A stretch of 64,000 nucleotides of DNA, taken from the NCBI GenBank assembly GCA_015179125.1, contig WHVA01000147.1:1-64000 (forward strand), written 5' to 3'. The position numbers and the translations under genes were made by a program. The DNA comes from Gautieria morchelliformis (lineage: Eukaryota > Basidiomycota > Agaricomycetes > Gomphales > Gomphaceae). Below, one piece after another: positions 22,401 to 33,251 of this stretch; position 1 is the stretch's first letter; every line of letters begins with the position of its first letter. Below the pieces are notes generated by a model. The model did no database searches. It was given only the letters and a program-made list of their open reading frames with translations, and had not been told where the DNA came from.

Positions 22401-25400
22401 ATGAGTTCCCGTCCAGTGCCGGCATCACAACTCAGAATCTGGCAGCAGAACCTTAACAAGAGCCTCGGGGCCCAGCTGGACGTGCTACAGTCAGCAAACC
22501 CACAACACTACGACATCATCGCCATCCAAGAACCACACATCGACTTTCTCGGACGTACCAGGGCCAACCCGCACTGGTACGTTGTATACCCCACCGATCA
22601 CCTAATCGAGCAAAAGTCCACGAGGGCGGTAATCCTAATGAACAAGCGCTTAGTGACGAATGCATGGACACAGATCCCCGTTCCTTCACAGGACGTTGTG
22701 GCAGTTAACATACAGAGCGACGGGAACGAGATCCACTTATACAATATCTACAATGACTGCACCCATTTTAATTCAGTGGAGGCCCTGGGGCAAGCAATGA
22801 GGGGAGGAGGAAGAGAGGGCGGCAGAAGGGGAGAGGGGGCAGCGGCGGTGGAACAAGTCTGGCTGGGGGACTTCAATAGACACCACCCACTGTGGGACGA
22901 GGAGAGGAACTCCCACCTGTTCACAGCGACGAACCTGAACAAGGCCCAGGTACTCCTAAATCTGCTAGCTGCGTATGACATGCGAATGGCGCTAGCCAAG
23001 GACACACCGACCCTGGAGGCCACTCGCACAAAGAACAACACTTGCATGGACAACGTCTTCTGTTCCACCACCCTGGCGCAGGCTGTCATCAGCTGCAATA
23101 CTGCCCCACAAGAACGGGCTGCAGGCACTGACCATTACCCCATCCACACCACCTTTGATGCGAGTGTCCTCGCAGGGCCGCAGCCGCCCAGGAAGAACTT
23201 CCGCGACGTTGACTGGGGGCCTTCCGGGAGTCACTGGAGCCCCGACTGCAGCCGGCAGTGGGGCCAGGAGGGATACACACGAAAAGGGAGCTGGTAGACA
23301 GGCTGGAGGCCCTGGTTACCGCCATAGTGGAGACAATTGAGGACACCGTCCTCATGTCATGGCCCTGCCCACACTCGAAAAGGTGGTGGACAAGGGAGCT
23401 AACGGATGCGAAGTTGGAAATGAGACGGCTGGCCAGGATGGCGTACCCGCTGCGAACGACCCCTCCCACCCGATACATGCCATCCACCGACAACGACGCA
23501 CACAGTACGCAGAGCTCCTGCAGCAGACGAAGCGGGACCACTGGGTAGCCTGGCTCGAGGAGATGGAGGAGGAAGGGATATGGGATGTCAGTAGACTAGT
23601 CTCGGGACCCCCGGGATGTTAAAAGGGTACAAGGAGGGAGATAGAGACAGAGACGGAATGGAACACAATGCGCAATGCGCGAGACGAAACACTAGTGAGG
23701 ACTGCTGTTAACTCACTCAACCGGACTCAAGCTATGTGAGTGGACGGGCTGAAACCGATCGATTTGTTGTAACTAATGGTCTAGCTACTTATACAAGTCG
23801 GTCATAGGGGTGGGATACCGGCGGAAAGTCTTGGAACATGAGCCGGTATTATGACCGGTGATGAGTCATGGAGGTAGCACATGGATGTGACAGCAGACAG
23901 ATCACTAGCTAGAAGAGTGGGGAAAATACTAGAAATAATGGGAAAAATACTACTGGATTCACAACACGGGAGACGGAGGCAAGGTGCAGATCCTGCCACT
24001 GAAGCGCAGAGGGACAGGAGGGGAGGAGGAGGAAGCCAGAGACAACCAGAGGAAAAGTGAGCTGCTGCATGAGGCTTTCTTCCTGAAGCCATCGGAGGAG
24101 GCACAGGTCGACCCGGGACATGAGTACCCTCCCCCAGCCTTTACCTATGAGGAGGTAATGGACGCACAGATCCTCCAGGCAATCGCGAGGCTAAAGCCGT
24201 ACAAAGCCCCAGGACCAAGCGGAATCCCACACGTTGTTCTCATGAAGTGCAGTGCCTAACTGATCCCACACCTGGGACCACTATTCCGTGCTACCTTCGA
24301 GCTTGCCTCCTACCCCGAGGCCTGGAAACAGTCAAAGATCCTAGCACTGAGAAAACCAGGCAAGCCTGACTATACTATACAATGGCGAAGGCGTACCGGC
24401 CCATCGCCCTCATGGAGACCATTGCAAAGATCCTCTCCTCTTGCGTCGCATCGACCCTCATGTTTCACTCAGAGCGCCTTGGCCTCCTCCCAGACACGCA
24501 CTTTGGTGGCCGCCCAGGCCGCTCAACCACAGACGCCCTGCACCTACTGGTCGACTTCGTCAAGAGAGCATGGCGCCGCGGCCACGTGGCCACCGCCCTC
24601 CTCCTGGACATCAAAGGGGCCTTCCCGAGCGTGTCCACAGCCAGGCTGCTCCACGACATGAGATGCAGCGGGATCCCCAAGCAGTAGACAGACTGGCTGG
24701 GGTGCAAAATGACGGGCAGGAGCGCTACCATCAACTTCGACGACTTCACCTCAGGCCCACTCCGCATCGATGATGGCTGCGACCAGGGGTGCCCTGTGTC
24801 CGTCGTCTGCTACCTCTTCTACAACGCCGGGCTAGTGCGGGTTGCCAACAAGCAGAAAGGGGAGCTGGCCCCCAGCTACATAGATGATGGCGCCTTGCTG
24901 GCGACAGGTAAGAACTTTGCAGACACACACGCCAAGATACGGGACATGATGGACAGGGAGGGGGGCACCATCGAATGGTCAATCTCCCACAACTCCTTCT
25001 TCGAGTACGACAAGATGAAAGTGGTAGACTTCACTAGAAGGAGGAAGAAGCACCCCTTCAAACACGGGAAGACCATCCCTGTGCCGAGGCGCTCCCTGAA
25101 GATCGGCGACCATCTAATCTCCCCATCAAAAGCGACCAAATACCTGGGGGTCTTCCTGGACCAGGAGCTGCGTTTCAAAGAACAAGCTGCATGCACCCTG
25201 GGAAAAGGGACGGACTGGGTGATGCACTTCAGGAGGCTCTCCAAGCCCAGCTCAGGCATGCCTCCCCGGCACGTCAGACGGCTTTACTATGGCATAGCGG
25301 TCCCTTGAATGTTATATGCCGCCGACGTATGGTGCACACCCATGTACAGGGCACCAAGGGGAAAGAAGCACAGAGGCTCTATCAGGTTCATGAGCAAGCT

Positions 25401-25875
25401 TGCCAGGGTCCAGAGGTTGGCGGCACCGCAGACAACTGGCGCCATGCGCACCATGGCCACGGATACGCTTGACGCACTTGCCGACATGCTACCGCTCCCC
25501 CTCCTCCTCAACACTATATGCCACAATGCAGCGGTCAGGCTTGTGGCGCTCCCTGAGACACACCCTCTCCATGGCCCAACCAGGAGAGCCGTGAGAGGGG
25601 TCTGGACCCACCGCTCCCCCCTACATGAGCTAATGGCAGCATCCGGCATCGACCCCAGAGATGTCGAGACCATCAGCACAGTGCGGAAGGAGCCGGGCTG
25701 GACAAAGATGTTCTGCACAAGGGTGGCGGAGGACAAGGAGGGGGCAGCACGAGAGGACAGGGAGAATGCGGCAGAGCCACAGATCTACTCGGATGGGTCA
25801 GAAATTGACGGGGGTGTGGGGGCGGCGGCGGTGCTGTACAGGAGGGGAAGGCGGGAAGGAACCCTGAGGCATTAG
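22401..25875 (+). pseudogene. Tad-like non-LTR element ORF2: endonuclease, RT, RNase H start
   Basis: ATG 22401 opens the AP-type endonuclease: QQNLNKS, IIAIQEPHIDF (catalytic Glu), LYNIYND, LGDFNRHHPLWD and GTDHYPI (catalytic Asp-His). The frame then breaks; pieces follow in other frames with a ~350 base insertion at 23623-23975. RT blocks: KAPGPSGIPH (24200s), AYRPIALMETIAKI, LLLDIKGAFPSV, QGCPVSVVCYL and YIDDGALLA (24876). A TAG at 24685-24687 splits the RT. The last ORF begins RNase H with IYSDGSE (catalytic Asp), then stops at 25875 as the element ends abruptly. Dead copy. Confidence 0.88.
23623..23975. other. Insertion inside ORF2, unidentified
   Basis: About 350 bases between the endonuclease linker and the RT, without coding similarity to either. 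It contains purine-rich runs and gtagctacttata-type sequence like parts of the 1 kb repeats, so it may be a degraded repeat. Ends are not resolved. Confidence 0.4.
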
Positions 25876-27000
25876 ACCCAAAGTGTAGTTGGATTTGATG
25901 TGCTCCTCTGTCCTTTCCTTGGCTGTTGTTGAGTAGATGCCCAGCATAAGTCCCAAGGCAGACAGATGTGATGATAGGCAGGACATTTCCTTGTCTTGTG
26001 ATGTGTGTCCTCATTTTACTCTGCACAGGTGTGGTTGGTGCTGTAGGCCACAAATCGCTCCCATCCAAGTCGCCTTCATTGATCAGTGTTCCAAGCTTGA
26101 CAATAAAGGCAGTTGATCCATCAGGGAGTGGTGAATTGATCCCTTTGTGCCGAACTTGAGTTACTTGAGCACACTTGTCCCTAGAAGATAAAGGAAGCCA
26201 GAGCCGAGAAGACAGAGAGATCAAGAATAGCTTGGAAGAAGAAAGAAGCCATGTGGTAAGCATACAGTAAGGAGGACAGCACCAAAGACATGAAGACGGA
26301 TGCAGGGCAGGACTGTTATAAGAAGATGATGTGGAAGCCATGGACATCTGGAATGAGCAATGACACAGAAAAAAGAAGCACACAGCACAACACAGAAGAG
26401 TGGGGACGATTGTAATAATGACATGGCACGACAGGGAAGAATGGTGATGGAGAAGGAAGATGGCAATACATGTCAGCTATGGTGTAGAAGGATAAGAAGG
26501 CGTAGTGTAACCTTATAATAGCGGACATGAGGTAGATGGTGGAAGAAAAGTCCAGAGGTATTAGACAGGGGAAAATGGTGGAAAATATATAAAAGGTGGT
26601 AGGCCAAAAATATAAAGTCAGGCTTATGGGTGACCTTAAATCCCCACTCCGACGCTTCAAACTCCGACGCACCCCTCACCACCCACAAGGCTTCGTGTAC
26701 ATGAGTAATTATAAAAATACCAATTAAGAGATTAAAAAAATTGGTGAGCGTGAATTTTACTGTTTCTCCCGGGTGCACGAAGAGGACTGACCATTCACCT
26801 CCCCTCCCCTCCCTCGCTACACTCAGGGAGTCCCCCGAACCAGGTCGGTTCAGGTTGGCACGCTAAAGCCTTGTTCGTGCATCCAAAACAGTATATGTGT
26901 ATCGTGAATTTCATGTACCAATAATTACAATGCCACATTGAGTTATACAAAAAAACTAGAGAAAAAGCAAATAAATGCAAGTGCATAGGAAAATTTTACA
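25876..27000. other. No supported gene
   Basis: AT-rich right half. A long minus-strand ORF (25673-26383) overlaps the RNase H of the non-LTR element and has a Pro/Ser-rich, low-complexity C-terminal part; it is more likely a shadow. A stretch with an exon-like look (GDLDGSDLWPTAPTTP, minus strand near 26050) could be a captured exon, but I cannot assign it. Confidence 0.35.
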
Positions 27001-27072
27001 CTGAGCAGGATTTGAACCCGCACACAGCTCTACACTGAATAACTTGACCACTACACTACACCAACTTCATAG
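27001..27072 (-). pseudogene. tRNA-like sequence with A and B boxes
   Basis: On the minus strand: tggtgtagtgtagtgg (A-box like), then GCGGGTTCAAATCCTGC, a perfect 5 bp T-stem with an ideal B box (GGTTCAAATCC). The anticodon stem has a mismatch, the loop lacks U33, and the acceptor strands do not pair well. Probably a tRNA pseudogene or the head of a tRNA-derived SINE. Confidence 0.5.
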
Positions 27073-27670
27073 TCATGAGATCGCCCACATGTCTTTCCCC
27101 CATTCCCAGCATGGTTTTTCGTAAGCTGGGTCTGTGCATCTCTCACTAATACTGACCAATTCACGACAATTGAAATCCCCGGCTCACCGACTAGCAATGC
27201 AGACGAACCAACCTTTGCCAGTGCCACTTTGTATTTATCCTCCTACAGCACATCTCAATGTCTTCCATTCCACCTCGTCTCATTTTCACAAGTAAGTCTT
27301 GTGCTTTGAAACATCTTCACTCAGACTTACGGTGCCCCTTGTCCGAGTGTTTGGCTGCGTACCCGTCATCCTACCATCTGCTTTGTGCCTTTCGCTACCT
27401 CGAGTACAACTGAACTTTGCCCCTGTTCCCACCATTCTAGGTACACTGTCTATAGCTGGGAAGCGATGACCTGCTGCCCAGATTGTGTTCTTTTTTCAGC
27501 TCCTACAGCAGTGTATACTAGCACTTGATACCAGTGACTTATATACTTATAATTTGAAATTCTAAGCAGTGATTGGACACTGATGAGCGATGCCTAATTG
27601 TACTTTCAAAGTCATTTTGTTTACTGCACATCAGTGCGTGCCTTCTAACTTCGCCGCAGCCTCATTGAAG

Positions 27671-27751
27671 CCACTGCGGACCAGTATCTGAGCACTGGTC
27701 CGCAGTGGTGTCGACACTTGTCATCAGTCCCTCCAGAACTGATGACAAGTG
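27671..27751. repeat. Two adjacent perfect hairpins
   Basis: First: 15 bp arms 27671-27685 (CCACTGCGGACCAGT) and 27694-27708, 8-base loop. Second: 14 bp arms 27715-27728 (CACTTGTCATCAGT) and 27738-27751, 9-base loop. They are separated by 6 bases. Confidence 0.85.
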
Positions 27752-28054
27752 CCTTTCTTCCTGCTGGTCTGCAGTTTCCTGGGTGCCACCGCCGGATTCC
27801 CTGGCGTGGATCGCTTCCCCCTGCAAGGCATGATGTGTTGAAATGGGGACATGTACCGTTAATCAGCAATATCCGCCGTTTATCAGCGGTGGGTAGTACT
27901 CACCACTGGCCACATGCTGTGCATCTGCCCTGCATTGGTGTTCGAGGCCGTGGGTTACAGGTCGGCCGTGGACAGCAGCAGTCAGCATGGCCAAGTACCA
28001 TCACGTGGTGGTGCATGCTGGTGGTCAGCGCTGCGTACCGGCAATTACCACCAT

Positions 28055-28074
28055 TTAGCACCACGCGGTGCTAA
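28055..28074. repeat. Perfect 8 bp hairpin
   Basis: TTAGCACC - acgc - GGTGCTAA. Confidence 0.7.
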
Positions 28075-28430
28075 GCCCTGTGAACTGTGTATAACTCGTG
28101 CGTGTCCTATTTTTTGACCAAATATCCACGACACTTTATAGTTAAGAGCAGCTCAGGAAGTGAGTTATAATTCAAACACCTCATCCGCCAATTGCTCACA
28201 AGGCGTTTTGATTAGCTCTGGACTATCATTCATTATATTCTGATAATCGGTGATTGACCATAACACCTCCATCTATTCTAAAGCTGAGCAAAGCTGATGG
28301 TAATCCAACCATAGATCGAAATAGTAGGAGCAGCTCCAACCGGTAAGTGATAATCAAAACAAGTGACCTGTCCTCCAATTGCTTCGACAGCTTCATCAGG
28401 AAAAAGGCATGGTGATACGCAGTTCTACGC

Positions 28431-28455
28431 AGTCCTACGTAGCCCACGTAGGACT
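28431..28455. repeat. Perfect 10 bp hairpin
   Basis: AGTCCTACGT - agccc - ACGTAGGACT, in a run of related tacg/gtagg words. Confidence 0.7.
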
Positions 28456-28934
28456 TATAGGCCTGTAGGACATTGGCCGTTTATGTAGTATACTGTAGTT
28501 CGCAGGTAGTACTGTCGGCCATGTAGGCCAATGTAGCTGTCATGTAGGGCTACATAGTGGACCCACAAGACTACATTGTGCGCTGTACCCAATACATCGC
28601 CGTAAGGTAGTTTCGCTGTAGCTCTATGCTGCACGCTGTATTTCCTTGATATCAGCTAGTTTGGAATCAATTTGGCACGTATTGATGTTTGCTTTGCGCT
28701 AGTTTAGAATGAATATATCACATAGTACTATCTGCAACATGGCCCATGGGCAAATAAAGAGGCAATTGAGCCCTCAATCTACCCCAATCTCAATCCTCGT
28801 CAGATGATTCAATGGCCTGCACAGCCAGGGAGAACTTCATCATGTTGAAGTGCGGCTTCGGGTCATCTTGCAATATCGGCAGGCGAGCATGCAGTCCACA
28901 GATAGAGGCCCAGGTCAAGGCCCTTTGTGAAGGG

Positions 28935-30274
28935 TTAATAATACAGAGGGACATACATCCCATTATCATGAAGATTCTCCTTGAGTCGAGCAAGACTCCT
29001 TGCTGATTTTGCATTAAAACTTCGCCAGGCTTCCAGGCCTTTGAGATGACGAATGTATACATCATGGAACAATGCCTCAGCAAAAGCCCCACCTTTGACA
29101 TGTCGGCCGGAGGCCCATCTAGAAATTACAAATTCAACCTGAGAAATAATTAGAAAATTGTGGTTTGAATATTGGTAGTAAGTTACTTTACCCCTGTAAA
29201 CACAAGGGCAATGCTGGCATCGGGGATGGGATGGAAAGAAGCAGAGTATTTGATTTCATCGGCGTTCTTGGAATCGAACCATTGCTCATTGATTATCTCC
29301 TGCAGGATTGGGTGAGCATAGATTCCTGTGGACTTTGCCACATCATATATATATATGCGAATTCAGCATGGCGGGCGTGCCTGTTGGGTGCATTTATGCT
29401 CCTGCACCAAAATCAAGCATAATGTATTTGATTTATTGTATGGTGTTTCAATCTTTTCTCACATTGTTCCTGTACCATGCATTCACTTCTCTGCTTATTT
29501 TCGAAATTTTCCAGTCACTCCCTACCTCTCCATTTCATTCTGTTATTTCTATTTTCACAGGCGGCTGCACCCAGCGGAGTTTGAAATGACTTCGACGCGC
29601 GAGCCCTTGGCCGCTAAAGGGCCGGGTGCACGTATATGCATTCTGAGACAGAGTAGTACTCCTCTCCCAGTGACAATAAATTCACTGAGAGAGGCGAGTA
29701 GTGTTCTTTGTATTTTCATAGCATGTTGACTGAAAATCATGTAGTGCATTTGATTCTAGGTATTGTATTAATATAACAGTGACAATAAATTCACTGAGAG
29801 AGTGCATTTGATTCTAGAACTCTACCGAACCTTCCCTGCCATAACCCCAAGTTGCTAACAGTGCCTAGCGCAAGACTGACCTGGTACATGTAGCCATCCT
29901 CCTGGAGTAGAACTTTGGCCAACGCCTTGTTGGCCTGAATTGTCACATCATTGGTACAATGGCGGAACCCATAATAGACTGCTGCCTTGAGGGCAACCTT
30001 GTCTTTGACATGGCCATGAATAGTTGAATGACGGTCCATGATCTGGTGTGGTGAATATCAGGCGGATTGGCACCTTAGGCGAAAGACTACACGTACCAGT
30101 GTTTTGTGCACGTCAGTAAGTGCGAATTCCTGCACCTTCTGTTCACAGCCATTTTTCCAGCACTCGATGGCCCATAGCTCACTTTCGCTGTCGGATGGGA
30201 ATGCGTTCACAGTGCAGACATGGACTTGGAACTCCGTTTGCGCCGCTTTCAAGACCATTTGCTCCAGGCCCTAG
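28935..30274 (-). pseudogene. DUF6532-like gene broken by an R1 solo LTR
   Basis: Read leftwards: VLKAAQTEFQVHVCTVNAFP ... LWAIECWKNGC, then MDRHSTIHGHVKDKVALKAA ... YGFRH ... ANKALAKVLL, then the R1 LTR (29382-29860), then YAHPILQEIINEQWFDSKNA ... ASIALVFTG, an intron, WASGRHVKGGAFAEALFHDV ... LEAWRSFN, ending in TAA at 28935-28937. This order of motifs (ECW, YGF, HP.iq..WF, ALV, EW.G, LE.W) fits DUF6532, a basidiomycete family of unknown function. The N-terminal end is not placed. I rate the family call as likely but unverified. Confidence 0.65.
29382..29860 (+). repeat. Solo LTR R1 (copy 2), target duplication GTGCC
   Basis: 479 bp, TGTTGGGTGC...GCTAACA, flanked by GTGCC at 29377-29381 and 29861-29865. 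Differs from 4274-4753 by scattered changes and a ~10 bp gap near the right end. Confidence 0.9.
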
Positions 30275-30886
30275 AAATCACGCGCCTTTGGTTTGCCTTT
30301 CCTGATGGGACCCTGCTTCCCCCTCTCCTCACAGTCAAAGTTGTGCTCAGTCTGTCACTTGGTTATGTATCGCTATCTCAACAGATCCACATGAAGTATT
30401 TCGAAGAATTCACTTACATGTTTGTCTCAGCCCTTGTCAATTTGTTTATCATGAGTCCGCGGCCATTTGTTGCCTGATGGCGCTGCACATCCATGTGGAC
30501 CCACATCTGGCTGGGTGGATGTTTGGGTATCTGTGTCTGTGAGGTCGTCATGCAACCGTTTGTGAGTTTGGTTTGGCTGGTAGCGCAAAAATGTAAGACT
30601 AGTGATTGTGCACCGAAGAAATATCACGTACTTTTGCAACATTGTCCTGGTGGGCCGTTTTATTGCTGTATGGGGTATTTGGACCTCTGGGGATGCGTTC
30701 AGGGCCAGGACACAAGAGTGTCTCCCGGTGTTTGCCTTGCCTAACCTGGGTGGTATGGGCTTGGCTCATAATTGGTGAAATCTGAGCAAGACCAGACGGC
30801 CTCCGCAAGGTTTGCGAGGCTGAGGTCGAATAGGTGGCCAGGGGCATAAACTGCTGGTGATGGAAGGTGAGCTCGGCAATATAATT
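30275..30886. other. No gene recognised
   Basis: Between the DUF6532-like gene and the kinase fragment. Contains short ORFs without recognisable motifs; it may hold the lost N-terminal exon of the DUF6532-like gene. Confidence 0.35.
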
Positions 30887-31181
30887 TCACGTCCACTCTT
30901 CCAGCAAGGAACCCAACAATTTGATCAGGGCTGCACAGTCGCCATTCAGATACTCCATGACAAGGTATAAATAATCCTTGCTCTGAAATGTAAAATAGAG
31001 CTTTGCCACAAAGGGACTTTCCAACTGTTTCATGATTTTCATATGTTCGTGCTTGAGGTTCGTAATTTGATTCTTTGTGATCATGTCAGCTTTCTTCAAT
31101 ACTTTGGTGGCATAGTAGTCGCCCGTGGTTTTCTTTTTGCCCAGAAATACAGAGCCAAAGGCACCTTTGCTGATTGCGGGT
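30887..31181 (-). pseudogene. Fragment of a Rim15/Cek1-like AGC protein kinase
   Basis: Minus strand, N-lobe of a Ser/Thr kinase: ISKGAFGSVFLGKKK (glycine loop), YYATKVLKKADM (VLKK lysine), ITKNQITNLKHEH, SPFVAKLYFTFQSKDYLYLV, MEYLNGDCAALIKLLGSL. This matches the pattern I know from Rim15/Cek1/Greatwall-type kinases, which act in nutrient and cell-cycle control. The N-lobe is cut off upstream by a TGA next to ISKGAFG (or an exon border), one Gly of the usual NGGD is missing, and the C-lobe is absent. A captured or decayed fragment, not a working kinase. Confidence 0.75.
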
Positions 31182-31267
31182 CACATGCCTGGGGGCGACG
31201 GCAATCGTAGACCAAACAACTTGACGTATGAAAGAAAAGACCTTACGAGGATGTACTGGAAGAGGAT

Positions 31268-32245
31268 TTGGTCCGAGAGGAGTTCCCTGGCCTTGCAGGC
31301 CAGGCAATAGGAAGCAGCCAGGCAATGTTTGAGAGGATGTGCGACCAACAACGCAAGGGGCAATTAGGTGACTATGGGCCCTTCGTGGATCGAGCTGATT
31401 GGGAACTGGCGACATGGTTGATGGACAGTGGTGCTAGCCAAACTGAAATAGAGAAGTTTCTCAACCTGGATGTCCTGAGTCTTGAGTCTCACCAAGGATT
31501 ATGACCATGTTACTGACCGTATTCTTGGGCGGCCATAACCATACGGCTATTGCATGTCCAGACACGCACGTGCACGTGTCCCTCCTACTCAGGAAAACAG
31601 GAATTGCTATGGAAAATCGATGCCTTACCTTCGGGACTGGAGTGGACATGTCACACATTTGTCGTTCACGGTGACCAGCTGGATTACAATGGTGAGAAAT
31701 GCACAGAGGAGCTGGACATTTGGTGCCGTGACCCGTTGGCATGTGTCAATGAACTCCTTGCAAATCCTTTGTTCCATGAACACATGAAGTTTGCCCCAGA
31801 GAAGCTCTTCACGGATGACAGTAAGGAGGATCAAATTATAAAATGAGATGTGGACAGCACAGTGGTGGTGGGACCTGCAGGCACGTAGTATACATTGTGA
31901 TGTCATCGCTGTGCCAGCCTGACTCGGTTTCCAGAAAACGCTGCCTCCGGGGGCAACAATTGCCCCAGTTATCCTGGCATCTGACAAGACCCAATTATCG
32001 CGATTTAGTGACGATAAAGAAGCCTGGCCTGTCTACATCTCTGTTGGCAACATAGCTAAGTCTGTTCGTCACCAAACATCAAAATGCACCATGATATTGC
32101 TTGGCTATATCCCCGTTACCAAACTCGAATGCCTCTCCGAAGCCACATGCAAAGACCGTGCATATAGGCTGTTTCACTATTGTATGTCTTACATTCTTAC
32201 ATTCCCAAACCTCTGATTGAAGCTGGTAAAGAAGGTGTATTGATG
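31268..32245 (+). pseudogene. Plavaka-type DNA transposon protein fragment
   Basis: Pieces in order: YGPFVDRADWELATWLMDSG ... EKFLNL (31360s), LLWKIDALPSGLEWTCHTF ... EELDIWCRDP ... NELLANPLF (31600-31800), then after a degraded part GATIAPVILASDKTQLSRFS ... AWPVYISVGNIAKSVR ... LLGYIPVTKLECLSE ... YRLFHYCMS. These are hallmark stretches of Plavaka elements (CACTA-related, basidiomycete-rich), from memory of the family. At least one stop and several frame changes. It ends abruptly where gypsy C begins. Confidence 0.7.
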
Positions 32246-33132
32246 GATGTACTGGGCATTGATCTGTGCTACCCGCCATTGAAGGGTGGGGTCGTTGACA
32301 GTGTGCGACGATGAAGCCGCTAGGTAAGCGCTAATCGCGCTTTCCTTCACAATGGCTAGCCCATTGACGGTGTGGGGGGAGCCGCGCAATTTCTTGCGCT
32401 TTTTCTTTGGCTGCTCTGCCAGCCTCTGTGCCCTTTCCGGGTCGTACGTCTTCCAGATGGACGAGTCTGACTCCCATCCATCTGGGACACCGTACACAGA
32501 GTCGGAAGGCACGCTATGCCCTTCCGTCGTTGTCGGGGTCGGGGTCGGCGCTGACAATCGGGACGCTAGTCCCGATGTTGCGTGTGCCAGCAGAGGTACC
32601 GTCGTGCAAAGTGATGATGGCCCGGCCACTGGGTCCATGGCCGGGTCGTGTCACGGCCTTTTTGAGGCAACGTGGGCCAGGGTAACCTGGAGCTGGGCTG
32701 CAGCTGTTGCTCCAGTCCCTTGATCCTGGCGCGCTCGGTTGCGAGCGCGTCGTCGCGGTCTTCGACCGCACATTCCAGCTCCTTGACCTCTTTTTTAAGG
32801 TCGTGGATTTCCCGGAGGGGCTCTTCTCACACGTCACGCGCAATGCCCCTTGGGAGCCATCCCCAGGCTGCATCGACGGCGTCGCCGATGTCTTCGTCCC
32901 GCAATTTGACCTTGCGGGTGCCTGTCGCGGCCCTTAGGTGTGCGGCGTAGTCTGCGCATGTTGCGCAATTGTCCGGGTGGATGATGGCGAGGGCGTCCTC
33001 CCATCCCACGATCATCCAGTGCTCCTGGTCTATTGGAGCACAAAGAATGTCTGTGGCCCCCTGTCTCGGGGTCGTTGTTCATGTTGTGGACATTCACGGA
33101 TCAACGTCAATCCCATCTTTAGGGGGCATCAT
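32246..33132 (-). pseudogene. ORF3 of copy C, 3' truncated
   Basis: Starts ATG at 33132 (MMPPKDGIDVDP...). Same order as copy A: WEDALAIIHPD, coiled coil (LKKRSRSW in the shadow frame; LKKEV-type in the true frame), basic PKKKRKKLR patch, then NDPTLQWRVAQINAQYI where the element is cut. Needs several frame changes. Confidence 0.7.
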
Positions 33133-33251
33133 CTTTGTGGGGATGATGGTGGTTAGCTTCCAAGAAGCGATGCGCCCTCGGAAAGATCCGAGGTGAAAAT
33201 TCAACCGTGCCATGGCCGGCGCATCACGTGGTCTGCATGTGACAGAGGCGT

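Larger units (their letters stand above)
27073..28934. other. Gene-free stretch with several perfect hairpins
   Basis: No coding region I can support. Between 27.67 and 28.46 kb lie several perfect inverted repeats (listed separately) and repeated short words such as cctacgtag and gtaggacat. A minus-strand ORF from 28790 overlaps the end of the DUF6532-like gene in another frame and is probably a shadow. Confidence 0.45.

Noticed and set aside
25673..26383. 236-codon minus-strand ORF
   Set aside because: Overlaps the RNase H end of the non-LTR element and is largely low complexity; no supported family.
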